64,000 bases of DNA from Solidesulfovibrio alcoholivorans DSM 5433 (GTDB taxonomy: Bacteria > Desulfobacterota > Desulfovibrionia > Desulfovibrionales > Desulfovibrionaceae). The translations under genes and the position numbers were made by a program. The stretch spans positions 62,001 through 126,000 of the forward strand of contig NZ_JNJA01000003.1 of NCBI RefSeq assembly GCF_000702665.1, given 5' to 3'. This document shows, one piece after another, positions 15,338 to 23,211 of the stretch. The notes beneath the pieces were generated by a model that searched no databases, had not been told where the DNA came from, and saw nothing but the letters and a program-made list of their open reading frames with translations. Positions within the stretch are counted from its first letter, which is position 1, and each line of letters begins with the position of its first letter.

Positions 15338-16513
15338 TTACGACGTCCACTCAGGGAACAGCTTCCGCACTTCCCCACTCCCCACCAGCTTCGCAAACAG
15401 CCGGAAGTTCCGCGTCTCATGCCGCACCCGTCCCGCCACAATGGCCGGGTGGATGCCGAGCTTTTCGGCCATGCCGACGACGAACTCCGGCGTCGTGCGG
15501 GCCAGGGCCGGGACAGGCTCCCATGCCTCGGACGGGATGAGCGCTTCCATGGCCATCGCGTCAGCCTCGCGCTCCCTCGCGTCTTGGCTCCGGGCTTCCA
15601 GGTCGTCAACCACAAAGCTCCCCGGTTCGACATGCCCAAGGGCAAGGTGGCTCACCTCGTGGAGCAGCGTAAACCAGAAATTGTCGATCCGGTCGTATCG
15701 CAAGGTCATGCCGACCACGGCCGTGCCGTCCGGCTCGAGCAGCGCGGCCCCGTCCATGTACGTCTTGGCAAAATGCCGCTCAACAACGAGGTGGATGCCG
15801 GCCTTGGCCAAATAGTCCCGGGACAGGGCTGGGCCTCGGGGGTTAGGGCTCAAGGCGATCAAGCCGCGAAGAAAGGCATGGTCCAGGGCCGCCCGGTCGA
15901 ACTTTGTCGGCAGCGGCTCCCGGGCCGCGATGGCCTTCACGCCGCACACCCAGGCCAGCATGGCGCTTTCGTCGCCCCTGGCCCCCAGGCGCATGGAGCT
16001 GCGGGCGGCGTAGGCAAGCGGAGCGTCGCCAAGGCCGCATTCGTCGAGCCATTGGCGCACGGCCGCTTCGACCTCCCCCTTGCCCGCAGGCTTGATCCAG
16101 CCCCGGGCCTTCATTTCCTTGATCGGGAACGTGGAGACGTCCAGGCCTTGGGGTTGCAAGGGCATTTCCTGGGCCAGAGTGTCCAGGGGAATGCCAAGCC
16201 CCGCGTGAAGGGCATGGATCATGTCCAGAGTCAGGCGACGCTTGCCGGCCAGCACTTCGGAGACGACCCCCTTGCTCCCCATGAACGGCTCCAGGTCGCG
16301 CCGGGTCAAGCCCTGCTGCTCCATGGCAAACTGGATGGCCGAAAGGGGGGTGGGCTTAGGGATGGGGTAGTGCTCGTCTTCGTAAATCTCGACGAGCTTT
16401 GCCCAATACTCCAGGCGCTCGGCGTCTTCTGTGTCCGGTCCAGCCCCCATGAGTCCGTCAATGATGGCCAGGGCGTTGTCGTAATCGGCTTCCGTCTTAA
16501 TCAGGCGTTCCAT
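15338..16513 (-). CDS. higA: HigA-type antitoxin fused to an ImmA/IrrE-like metallopeptidase domain
   Basis: 391 residues from ATG 16513, after GAGGGG. An XRE-type HTH lies at about residues 60-105 (GLTRRDLEPFMGSKGVVSEV, then LTLDMIHALHAGLGIP). The C-terminal half is a DUF955 zinc-peptidase-like domain with HEVSHLALGH at 285-294 and a downstream EREADAMAMEAL. The HTH part should neutralise and autoregulate the HigB toxin encoded directly upstream. In other HigA-DUF955 fusions the peptidase role is unclear. Most HigA proteins are about 100-130 residues, so this is the long form. Confidence 0.88.
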   Translation of the reverse strand: MERLIKTEADYDNALAIIDGLMGAGPDTEDAERLEYWAKLVEIYEDEHYPIPKPTPLSAIQFAMEQQGLTRRDLEPFMGSKGVVSEVLAGKRRLTLDMIHALHAGLGIPLDTLAQEMPLQPQGLDVSTFPIKEMKARGWIKPAGKGEVEAAVRQWLDECGLGDAPLAYAARSSMRLGARGDESAMLAWVCGVKAIAAREPLPTKFDRAALDHAFLRGLIALSPNPRGPALSRDYLAKAGIHLVVERHFAKTYMDGAALLEPDGTAVVGMTLRYDRIDNFWFTLLHEVSHLALGHVEPGSFVVDDLEARSQDAREREADAMAMEALIPSEAWEPVPALARTTPEFVVGMAEKLGIHPAIVAGRVRHETRNFRLFAKLVGSGEVRKLFPEWTS

Positions 16514-16542
16514 GGTGGTCACCCCCTCATTTTGCAGAGGTG

Positions 16543-16839
16543 TTAAATCTCGCTGATCTTGTCTATCTTATCGTATTCTTTGTGAGTCCCCACGAACCGC
16601 ACAAAAGCCAATTGACTATTGAAATCAATCCGAACAACGAGGCGAAAATTGTTCCCCGCGATATTAAACACAAATCTGTCGCCACCAACATAATCAACGG
16701 TACGGGAAAGCTGGCGAAGTTCCGTCAAGTTCTTCCAGGCTCTGGAACTTATAGTGTCATACCAAGCGGAAAGAGGGCCCTTTGCATCAGGGAATCTTTC
16801 CCAGAAAGCCACAAGTGCTTTCCTGGAGATCACCCGCAT
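16543..16839 (-). CDS. higB: HigB-family mRNA interferase toxin
   Basis: 98 residues from ATG 16839 (MRVISRKALVAFWERFPDA), matching the usual start of HigB proteins. A further ATG seven codons upstream lies too close to the predicted transcription start. Family blocks include PLSAWYDTISSRAWKNLTEL, FVFNIAGNNFRLVVRIDF and VGTHKEYDKIDKI. HigB cleaves mRNA on ribosomes. Toxin-first order with higA downstream is the normal arrangement of this system. It probably serves prophage maintenance or exclusion. Confidence 0.9.
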   Translation of the reverse strand: MRVISRKALVAFWERFPDAKGPLSAWYDTISSRAWKNLTELRQLSRTVDYVGGDRFVFNIAGNNFRLVVRIDFNSQLAFVRFVGTHKEYDKIDKISEI

Positions 16840-16861
16840 CTTTCTTCCCGTCCCGTCCATG

Positions 16862-16918
16862 GCTTAATATTACCATCCAACCCGGTCCGGTCAAGCAAAA
16901 GTTCTCATCTTGAGAACT
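16862..16918 (-). promoter_or_regulatory. higBA promoter with palindromic operator
   Basis: On the minus strand TTGACC (16,890-16,885) is followed after 16 bases by TAATAT, a fair sigma-70 promoter whose start would fall about 20-25 bases upstream of higB. Just upstream is a perfect palindrome AGTTCTCA-TCT-TGAGAACT (16,900-16,918), a likely HigA site. The stop codon of the preceding gene lies at its right edge. Operator assignment is inference from position and symmetry. Confidence 0.6.
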
Positions 16919-17336
16919 ATTTTTTACTTCGCCCTGGCCCGAAACACCCCACACCGACAAAGGACGCACCCGGAAAAATGCCCACCACCCTCGGCCGCCC
17001 CGCCTTCACCGGCCGCCATCGTTCCACCTCGCCCAGAGGAACCAGGAACACCTTGCCGACTTTGACCGCGTGGACGTACCCCCGGGCAATTTGTTGCTGG
17101 ATTGCCTCCCGGGTCAGGTCGAGGATGACGGCCACCCGGGCCACGGGCAGCATGCCGCCCTGGGGGCCTTCCGGCCATCCGGCCAGGTAGTCGCGACAGG
17201 TCCGGGCGTCGTCGAGCGTGGCGCATTCGTTGGCCTGCCATTCCGCGACCGCGTAGGCAGCCGGGCGACCGTCAGGGCCGGGGGCGTCCGGGGGGAGGTA
17301 TGTCCCGCCCAAGATCGAGGCGATAAGGTCTTGCAT
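16917..17336 (-). CDS. Small protein with an excisionase/MerR-like helix-turn-helix
   Basis: 139 residues. Residues about 62-110 (PVARVAVILDLTREAIQQQI, then GYVHAVKVGKVFLVPLGEVE and RW) have the pattern of the excisionase-type winged helix. The N-terminal 55 residues are unassigned. It lies just upstream of higBA, and its stop codon touches the higBA operator. It may be a regulator of this operon or an excision factor; the integrase is outside the window. Confidence 0.6.
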   Translation of the reverse strand: MQDLIASILGGTYLPPDAPGPDGRPAAYAVAEWQANECATLDDARTCRDYLAGWPEGPQGGMLPVARVAVILDLTREAIQQQIARGYVHAVKVGKVFLVPLGEVERWRPVKAGRPRVVGIFPGASFVGVGCFGPGRSKK

Positions 17337-17344
17337 CCGTCCCC

Positions 17345-17527
17345 CTACTGTTTCGGCGCGGATTCAGCTTCGGCCGCGCCTTTGAGGATTTCCAGGCCGT
17401 AGCGCGTGGCCGCACCCTCAAAGGCCGGATCGGATGCGAGGCGCGCCATCAAGACGCGCCTGCCCTCCTCTTCGCCGTATCGCTCCATGGTGTTGAAGAC
17501 GATCTCTTGAAGCGTTTTCTGGTCCAT
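17345..17527 (-). CDS. Hypothetical protein (60 aa)
   Basis: I start at ATG 17527 (MDQKTLQEIVFNTMERYGEE), which has CGGAG upstream. The product is helical with an Ala/Glu-rich end. It sits eight bases before the HTH-protein gene in the same operon. No family recognised. Confidence 0.55.
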   Translation of the reverse strand: MDQKTLQEIVFNTMERYGEEEGRRVLMARLASDPAFEGAATRYGLEILKGAAEAESAPKQ

Positions 17528-17562
17528 CTGCAACTCCGGGGAGGGCCGCAACCCTCCGGGTA

Positions 17563-18354
17563 TTATCCGCCCAAGTTGTTCGATTCCCCTGCCCCGACCC
17601 TGTTGAACCGGGCCACGATGTCGGGCCGCTTGAACTTTATGTGAAGCGTGCCGGTCTTGAAATAGGCCCGGCAGTCGAAATAGTCGGTTTCAAAGGCTGA
17701 CTCCTTTGACCGGAGCGCCTCCTTCACCGCCGTCACGAAATCGTTCGGATATTCCGGGAACCCCTTCCCGTCGAGCATGTGAAAGACCTTGTCCATGTCG
17801 GACAAAAGGTCTTGCCGATCTACCCAACTCCAGGCCCCGAAGACGCGGTCGAGGATGACCTTCGGCCCCACCTTCCACGGGCTGTTGGTCTTGTGCTGCC
17901 GATCCCAGCGGCAGGGGCGCAGCCGGCGGTAACAGCTTTCGACGCACGCCCGGGCGATGTCGTCGCGGCTTTCGTAGAGGCCTTGCAGTGTGGCCAGGAG
18001 GTTGTTTTCTGTGAAGCCCGGGGTCGTGTGGTCCCGAAACATCTTGTCCATGCGGTCCCGGTCCTCCGGCCCCATCATGTCGCGAATGCCGGACTGTGCC
18101 AGGGTGTAGCGCCAGAAGTTTTCCTGGATCGTGGTCAAGGATTCGCGCATGGCGCTTGTCGGCTTGTCCGGTTCCTCAAGCCAGTAGTCGCTGATCCGGT
18201 CAAGAAAAAGGTTGTCGTGGCTTTGGCCCAGGGCGGCCTTCATAATTCGCTTCGCCTCCCCGAGCTTGCGAAAGCCCTCTTCCACCAGGGCCGCAACGGT
18301 CGCGTGATTGTCGGCCAGGGCCTGGAGCGTTTGGCGCGGCATGGGTACGTTCAT
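17563..18354 (-). CDS. DUF4942 family protein (263 aa)
   Basis: The start is ATG 18354 with GGGGGG upstream. The sequence matches the layout of DUF4942 proteins: an N-terminal helical part, FWRYTLAQSGIRDMM in the middle, ENNLLATLQGLYESRDDI, then VILDRVFGAW and a C-terminal block with FKTGTLHIKFKRPDIVARFN. These proteins occur on phages, plasmids and integrative elements; their biochemical role is not established. It lies two bases after the 74-residue gene upstream. Confidence 0.75.
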   Translation of the reverse strand: MNVPMPRQTLQALADNHATVAALVEEGFRKLGEAKRIMKAALGQSHDNLFLDRISDYWLEEPDKPTSAMRESLTTIQENFWRYTLAQSGIRDMMGPEDRDRMDKMFRDHTTPGFTENNLLATLQGLYESRDDIARACVESCYRRLRPCRWDRQHKTNSPWKVGPKVILDRVFGAWSWVDRQDLLSDMDKVFHMLDGKGFPEYPNDFVTAVKEALRSKESAFETDYFDCRAYFKTGTLHIKFKRPDIVARFNRVGAGESNNLGG

Positions 18355-18356
18355 GG

Positions 18357-18581
18357 CTACATCCCCCCGAATACAGCCTTTGCAGTTGGACAATCCCCGC
18401 GCACAACCTTGACGCGCCCTCGCTTAAAGTGAGGCCGCAGCTTTCTGGCGGCCTCCTCCGCCGCTTTGACGGTCTCAAACCCGCAGGCGTGAACGCCAGA
18501 TTCCTCGGCGATCCTCATACCGGCCATGCAACCCGTCCACTCACACCATGGCGTCGTGCCGATTTCGATATGTGCTTTCAT
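18357..18581 (-). CDS. Hypothetical protein (74 aa)
   Basis: A 74-residue protein with MKAHIEIGTTPWCEWTGC at the start and a basic C-terminal part (KLRPHFKRGRVKVVRGDCP). It has four cysteines, but no spacing I can assign to a known site. It lies between the DUF932 and DUF4942 genes in the same operon. Function unknown. Confidence 0.6.
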   Translation of the reverse strand: MKAHIEIGTTPWCEWTGCMAGMRIAEESGVHACGFETVKAAEEAARKLRPHFKRGRVKVVRGDCPTAKAVFGGM

Positions 18582-18635
18582 GGCTTATATCTCCCTGGCC
18601 GGGGAGAGGTCGCCCCCTCCCCGGCCTTTTGGGCT

Positions 18636-19448
18636 TTACGCGGCCTTGATCCGGCGCATTTCCTCGGCCAGGGTCCACAGGGCTTTGTTCAGCTTGCGGT
18701 CACCGTCCACCGAGTTCACGGCCGCCGCCCGGCGCGGCTTGCCATCGGCCCCTCGCACCTTAACGCCGCCCTTGAGAATGTTTTCCTGGGCCCGGTTGAG
18801 CACGTTCCACAGGTCGTTGCCCTTGTCGTCCCAGCGGCGCGGGCGCAGCAGGCTTTCCGGTTCCACGCGGGCTGTCGCCGCTTCCTCGGTCGGCCAGCGG
18901 AGTTCCCGGGCCGCTGTGGCGAAAGCCGCCTGCTCGCCCGGGGTCAGGGCCAGGGCGCGCATTTCGCGGGCAGCGTCCAGGGCGGCCGGCGCGTGTTCGA
19001 TCACCTCGAAAGCGGCGTCGATCACGTCGTCCGGTCGGCCCGAGTGGCGAATGGAGACGGGCGGGCACAGGTGGTCGCCAACCACCATGCCGTTGGTGCA
19101 AACCAACCGGAAGATGCCCAGGTCCACCTTGAACGCGCTCCCCCGGTCGTGGCTGTTGGTCACCACGATTTCCGGGATGAGCGTCCCCAGGTCGTCCGGG
19201 GTCAGGCTACGCTCGAGCATGTCGCGGTGCCGGAACCGGAGCAGGTGCTTCGTGAAACCCTGCTTGCCCTCGATGCGGGTCCGGGACTGCATTGCGCGCA
19301 CGGGCTCGAAGCCTTCCTGGCGCAACATCTCCACCACGGCCGAGGTCGGAACAAACACGTACCGCTCGGATACTTCGTCCCATGGGGTTTCCGCGAAAAT
19401 CGCCGGGGCCATCCGCTCAAGTTGTTCGTTGCTCAGAGGGTAGGTCAT
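18636..19448 (-). CDS. DUF932 (phage/plasmid-like) protein
   Basis: 270 residues from ATG 19448, preceded by AAGAGGTGAA. The sequence has DUF932 features: SERYVFVPTSAVVEMLRQEG at the start, TRIEGKQGFTKHLLRFRHRD, EIVVTNSHDRGSAFKVDLGI and the CTNGMVVGD block. Members are common on plasmids, phages and integrative elements and are among the best conserved accessory genes, yet have no proven role. It is the second gene after the operon promoter, so it is expressed early. Confidence 0.8.
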   Translation of the reverse strand: MTYPLSNEQLERMAPAIFAETPWDEVSERYVFVPTSAVVEMLRQEGFEPVRAMQSRTRIEGKQGFTKHLLRFRHRDMLERSLTPDDLGTLIPEIVVTNSHDRGSAFKVDLGIFRLVCTNGMVVGDHLCPPVSIRHSGRPDDVIDAAFEVIEHAPAALDAAREMRALALTPGEQAAFATAARELRWPTEEAATARVEPESLLRPRRWDDKGNDLWNVLNRAQENILKGGVKVRGADGKPRRAAAVNSVDGDRKLNKALWTLAEEMRRIKAA

Positions 19449-19535
19449 TTCGTTCACCTCTTGCCTTTCGGCAGTTGCGGGCCTACCCTCTTCTTTGCTC
19501 GAGATCGGGGTAAGCCCTGGTTTCACTTTCAGCCC

Positions 19536-19772
19536 CTACCGGTTGCCGCCGGTGGGGGCTTTTTCGTTGCCAAGGTCCGTTCTCTCTCCCGAAGGGTCGA
19601 GAGAAGCCGCGAAAGCCTCCGCATCGGCCAGCGAGGGGCAAGGCTTGCGCCCGAGCCAGCCGAAGCTTTCGTGGGGCCGGTAGTACACAAAAAATCCTTC
19701 CTTCGGGTCGCCCGGCCGCCGGTTGTCTCCGGTTATCGGCTGAATATTGTAGGTCCTCTTGCTGGTGGCCAT
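19536..19772 (-). CDS. Hypothetical protein (78 aa), first gene of the minus-strand operon
   Basis: AAGGAGAAAGAG precedes ATG 19772. The 78-residue product has a basic N-terminus (MATSKRTYNIQPITGDNRRP) and an aromatic middle (GFFVYYRPHESFGWLGRK). It is the promoter-proximal gene of the operon controlled from 19,823-19,856. No family recognised. An 87-bp gap separates it from the DUF932 gene. Confidence 0.6.
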   Translation of the reverse strand: MATSKRTYNIQPITGDNRRPGDPKEGFFVYYRPHESFGWLGRKPCPSLADAEAFAASLDPSGERTDLGNEKAPTGGNR

Positions 19773-19822
19773 CTCTTTCTCCTTTGCTTGTCCAGCGGGC
19801 CATTCCCGCCGCCCTTGGTTTA

Positions 19823-19856
19823 TTAATAGTTATTGCAAAATATTTTGTCAATAACT
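19823..19856 (-). promoter_or_regulatory. Strong promoter overlapped by a 29-bp palindromic operator
   Basis: On the minus strand a perfect -35 TTGACA (19,851-19,846) is followed after 17 bases by TATTAA (19,828-19,823), upstream of the operon starting at 19,772. Covering it is a near-perfect palindrome at 19,828-19,856: outer arms AGTTATTG and CAATAACT, inner core CAAAATATTTTG, with a one-base asymmetry. A repressor bound here would block the -35 box. The AT-rich block stands out in GC-rich DNA. The binding protein is not known. Confidence 0.65.
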
Positions 19857-19923
19857 TTTTATTCCCCACACAAGAAAATTCCTCCCGCTCCCACCCGGCC
19901 CCGCCTTTCCCCCGCCCTACCCC

Positions 19924-20040
19924 TGAAAATTTTCTCACGCAGGGGGCGGCGCGTGTCCATGGCGGCTCATAGCGTGGGCTGCATCTGTAAAGCAGCCGCG
20001 CGGCGTGATGCCCGCAGCTTGATCCGGGAGGGATCGAAAA
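19924..20040 (+). promoter_or_regulatory. Leader of the scaffold-coat block, similar to the tape-measure leader
   Basis: This gene-free stretch upstream of the scaffold gene contains GAAAATT followed by GCAGGGGGCGGCGCGTGTCC (19,938-19,957), closely matching 29,765-29,796 upstream of the tape measure. It also holds a stem GGCTGC/GCAGCC and, at 20,021-20,035, GATCC-GGGAG-GGATC, which puts the Shine-Dalgarno in a hairpin loop. Since the upstream genes run the other way, a plus-strand promoter must lie here. I cannot recognise its -35/-10. Confidence 0.45.
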
Positions 20041-20772
20041 ATGGCGTTGAAACTCGTGCTGGATACCCTGGACGGCCTCGAAGAAGGCCAAAAGGCGCTT
20101 TACGTCGAGAAAGACGGGAAGTTTCACCTCGACGTGGACGGCCTGGAGGACACCTCCGGCCTCAAGTCGGCCCTGCAAAAGGAGCGCGACCGCGCCCGCG
20201 ACTTCGAGAAGAAGCTGGCAGGGCTCAAGGACCTGGACCCCGAGGAATACGCCCGGCTGAAGAAGGAAGCCGAAGAACGGGCCACCAAGCAGATGGAGGA
20301 AAAGGGCGAGTTCGACAAACTCCGCGAGAAGTGGCGCGCGGACCAGGAAAAGAAAGAGGCCGAGTTCAAGGCCAAACTGGCCGAAAAGGACGCCCTGCTT
20401 CGCAAGCTCCATCTTGACCGCGAGGTTCGTGACGCCGCGCTCAAGGCCGGCGTGCTGCCCGATGACGTCGAGGACGTCATGCACCTCACCTCGCCCCGTT
20501 TCCGCATGGAAGAAGACGGGGGGATCACCGTCCTGGGAAAGGATGGCCAGCCCTCCCCTGATGACCTGAGCGCCTTCTTCGCCAAGACCTACAAGGAAGA
20601 ACGCCCCAAGTTTTATGCCGGAACCGGCGCGACCGGCGGCGGGGCGCAGCCGCCCAAGGGCGGACAGCACGGGGGCACCCCGCAAACCATTCTCGCCAGC
20701 GACACCAAGGCCTTCGGAGCCAACCTCGAGGACATCGCGGCGGGAAAAATCAAGGTCCAACGTCAGCAGTAA
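20041..20772 (+). CDS. Capsid scaffolding protein
   Basis: 243 residues, highly charged and helical, with a long coiled-coil segment (about 45-135: KERDRARDFEKKLAGL, EEYARLKKEAEERATKQMEE). A short C-terminal part is Gly/Pro-rich with a final helix. This profile and its place directly before the coat gene are characteristic of phage scaffolds, which guide procapsid assembly and leave before DNA packaging. GGGAGG precedes the start. Assignment rests on sequence character and position rather than on a specific motif. Confidence 0.75.
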   Translation: MALKLVLDTLDGLEEGQKALYVEKDGKFHLDVDGLEDTSGLKSALQKERDRARDFEKKLAGLKDLDPEEYARLKKEAEERATKQMEEKGEFDKLREKWRADQEKKEAEFKAKLAEKDALLRKLHLDREVRDAALKAGVLPDDVEDVMHLTSPRFRMEEDGGITVLGKDGQPSPDDLSAFFAKTYKEERPKFYAGTGATGGGAQPPKGGQHGGTPQTILASDTKAFGANLEDIAAGKIKVQRQQ

Positions 20773-20805
20773 GCGGCCGGCGGCGGACTGTAGAGGATAA
20801 GACAA

Positions 20806-21960
20806 ATGCCCAACGTCAACACGCTCGTCGAGGTTGTCCCGCAGATTTTGGCTCAGGGGCTTCTGACCCTGCGCCAGAACTGCGTCATGCCGCGTCTGGT
20901 CAACAGCGACTTCGGGAGTGATGCCGCCAAACAGGGCGCGACCATCGACATCCCGGTTCCGTCCCCTGTTGCGACCAACCCCGTCACTCCGAGTTACACC
21001 CCGCCTGACGATGCCGGCGTGACCCCCGGGACGGTCCCGTTGCCCATGGACGTATGGCAAGAGGCACCCTTCTTCTTGTCCGACAAAGATATGATGGAAG
21101 CCATGGGCGGCGTCATTCCTATGCAGGCCGCCGAAGCCGTGAAGGGGCTGGCAAACTTCGTGGATTCCTACCTGCTCGGGCTCTACAAGGGCGTCTACGG
21201 CTTCGTCGGGACCGCCGGGACCACGCCGTTCGGATCGGATGTCAAAGACGCTACCAATGCGCGAAAGGTGTTGAACAACAATCTCGCCAAGCCCGACATG
21301 CGGCGTTTTGTGTTTGATGCCGATGCCGAAGCCAACGCCCTCAACTTGCGCGCCTTCCAGGACGCCTCCTGGACCGGCGATGCCCAGGCCATCAATGAAG
21401 GGAAGATCGTCCGCAAACTCGGCTTCGACTGGTTTATGGACCAGAACGTGCCGACGCATGCCGCCGGCTCCATCACGACCGGCATGATCGCCAAGGCGGC
21501 CACCGCCCAGGCCCTCGGGGCCAAGTCCATCACCTGCACCACTGCCGCGTCCACGGGCGCCTGCGCTCTCAAGACCGGCGACGTCATTACCTTCGCCGGC
21601 CACGATCAGACCTACGTCGTGACCGAGGACGCCACCCAGGCCGCCGCCGCCACGGACGTCACCGTGAAGATCGAACCCGGGCTCAAGAAAGCCCTGGCCG
21701 GCTCCGAGGCCGTGACCGTCAAGGCGTCCCACGTGGCCAATCTCGCCTTCCACCGCGACGCTATCGCCTTCGCCAACCGTCCGCTCGCCGACTCCGCCGA
21801 TGGGCTCGGCAACATCATCCAGAGCGCCCAGGACCCGGTTTCCGGCCTGTCCCTGCGCCTGGAGATTTCCCGGCAGCACAAGCGGACCCGCTGGTCCTAC
21901 GACATCCTGTTCGGCGCGGCCCTGGTGCGCCCCGAGCTGGCGTGCCGCGTCGCCGGCTAG
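20806..21960 (+). CDS. Major coat protein, P22 gp5-like
   Basis: 384 residues. The opening MPNVNTLVEVVPQILAQGLL and the blocks AKQGATIDIPVPSPVA, FFLSDKDMMEAMGG, VLNNNLAKPDMRRFVFDADA and FDWFMDQNVPTH match the P22 coat family, including an inserted beta domain in the middle (CTTAASTGACALKTGDVITF region). The C-terminus has SGLSLRLEISRQHKRTRWSY. Length fits the family. It follows the scaffold gene with a 33-bp gap. This gene looks intact. Confidence 0.88.
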   Translation: MPNVNTLVEVVPQILAQGLLTLRQNCVMPRLVNSDFGSDAAKQGATIDIPVPSPVATNPVTPSYTPPDDAGVTPGTVPLPMDVWQEAPFFLSDKDMMEAMGGVIPMQAAEAVKGLANFVDSYLLGLYKGVYGFVGTAGTTPFGSDVKDATNARKVLNNNLAKPDMRRFVFDADAEANALNLRAFQDASWTGDAQAINEGKIVRKLGFDWFMDQNVPTHAAGSITTGMIAKAATAQALGAKSITCTTAASTGACALKTGDVITFAGHDQTYVVTEDATQAAAATDVTVKIEPGLKKALAGSEAVTVKASHVANLAFHRDAIAFANRPLADSADGLGNIIQSAQDPVSGLSLRLEISRQHKRTRWSYDILFGAALVRPELACRVAG

Positions 21961-22017
21961 ACCTGACCGCCAAGCGGCGGGCACCGCCATCGGTCGCCCG
22001 CCGCAAAGGAAAACGCC

Positions 22018-22272
22018 ATGAGCGAAATCAAGACCATCCGCATCGACCACGAAGGCTTCCCCGACGGGATGCTCATCAACGAGCCCGATTTCGATCCGCA
22101 GCAGCACACCAAGTTCGGCGAGGCCGCCGAAGCGGAGCCCAAGGCATTGGTGGACATGACCATCGCCCAGATGCGCGCCTACGCCAAAGAGCACAGCATC
22201 ACCATCGGGGCCGACGCCACCACCAAGGACGCCGTCCTGGCCGTGATCCAGGCCGCCGAGGCCAAGGCGTAA
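22018..22272 (+). CDS. Small protein with a HeH/LEM-like C-terminal motif (84 aa)
   Basis: 84 residues. The last 40 (VDMTIAQMRAYAKEHSITIG then ATTKDAVLAVIQAAEA) have the helix-extended loop-helix pattern seen in HeH/LEM and SAP-like small domains often encoded beside phage coat genes. The N-terminal part is acidic and beta-like. It lies between coat and connector genes and may be a head-tail joining or capsid-associated protein. Role unproven. Confidence 0.65.
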   Translation: MSEIKTIRIDHEGFPDGMLINEPDFDPQQHTKFGEAAEAEPKALVDMTIAQMRAYAKEHSITIGADATTKDAVLAVIQAAEAKA

Positions 22273-22273
22273 C

Positions 22274-22819
22274 ATGGCCCTGATTGTCGAGACAGGCGCA
22301 GGCGTGACGGGAGCGCAGACACTGGCCGACGCGGCCTACGCTGACGCCTATTTCACGCTCCGCGCAATATCGGACTGGACGGGAGAGAACGCCGCCAAAG
22401 AGGCCGCCCTGGTTCGCGCCATGGGCTACCTCTGGGGGCTCTCCTGGCTTGGTGCGCCTGTCAAATACAACCAGCCGCTTTGCTGGCCCCGGGTCGGCGT
22501 CCCGATCAATCAGAGCTGTACCCGGAGCTACTACCAAGACGGATTCATCATGGGTCAGACCTACACCGGGTACTGGCCCTCCAACGAGATCCCTGAAGCC
22601 GTCAAGCAGGCCCAATGCGAAGCCGCCCTCCGCTACCTCACCGGCACGGAAATGCTGCCGGACCTGGAGCGCGGCGGCCAGGTGGTCATGGAGCGGGTGG
22701 ACGTCATCACGACGCAGTACGCGAGCGGCGCGCCGGCCGGGACGCGGTTCCTGGCCGTTGAGGCGTTGTTGCGGCCGTTTTTGAAATCGAGCGCCAGCGT
22801 GGAGCTGGTGAGGGGCTGA
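22274..22819 (+). CDS. Head-tail connector, DnaT-like annotated family
   Basis: 181 residues. The opening VETGAGVTGAQTLADAAYAD and the helical segments AALVRAMGYLWGL and AVKQAQCEAALRYLTG match a family commonly labelled 'DnaT-like ssDNA-binding protein' in phage annotations, whose position (after the coat gene) and helical fold suggest a gp6/gp15-type connector. It begins one base after the upstream stop. I regard the connector role as more likely than DNA binding. Confidence 0.7.
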   Translation: MALIVETGAGVTGAQTLADAAYADAYFTLRAISDWTGENAAKEAALVRAMGYLWGLSWLGAPVKYNQPLCWPRVGVPINQSCTRSYYQDGFIMGQTYTGYWPSNEIPEAVKQAQCEAALRYLTGTEMLPDLERGGQVVMERVDVITTQYASGAPAGTRFLAVEALLRPFLKSSASVELVRG

Positions 22820-22821
22820 GA

Positions 22822-23193
22822 ATGACCACCTACAAACCAGTCGCCCTCAAGTCCTACCACGGCTTCGAGAACAAATTTCGTAGCGGGAACAGGGTGTGGC
22901 TTGTCTCCGTTTTGATCGACCGGGCCAAGACGCTTGAGCCTTGCGACCTCCCGCTTGCGGCGCTTTTCGTCGGCCAGCACGTTTGGAACCCGATCGAGTC
23001 GGCCGTTGATCTTGCCGCGCACATGAAGCGGGTCATGGCCGCCGACATGGACTGCCCCATCATCCTCGACGCCGAGGGCTTCGTCATGGACGGCTGGCAC
23101 CGGATCACCCGGGCCCTGGTCGAAGGACGCGCCACCATCAAGGCCGTGCGGTTCGATGAGACGCCGCCGTGCGATTTCGTGGAGCCGGAGTAG
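22822..23193 (+). CDS. ParB-like domain protein (123 aa)
   Basis: 123 residues. The C-terminal part ADMDCPIILDAEGFVMDGWH followed by RITRALVEGRATIKAVRF matches the ParB/sulfiredoxin-fold core, in which an (x)DG-H-R motif binds nucleotide. The N-terminal part contains a conserved-looking WLVSVLIDRAK block. Small ParB-like proteins occur in phage genomes with unknown roles. It is the last intact gene before the inverted segment; the next start codon (23,197) is cut off by the inversion junction. Confidence 0.6.
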   Translation: MTTYKPVALKSYHGFENKFRSGNRVWLVSVLIDRAKTLEPCDLPLAALFVGQHVWNPIESAVDLAAHMKRVMAADMDCPIILDAEGFVMDGWHRITRALVEGRATIKAVRFDETPPCDFVEPE

Positions 23194-23211
23194 GCCATGG
23201 ATTACGTCGCC

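Noticed and set aside
19483..22275. 930-codon minus-strand frame
   Set aside because: Antisense to the scaffold and coat genes; Gly/His/Val-rich composition typical of a mirror frame.
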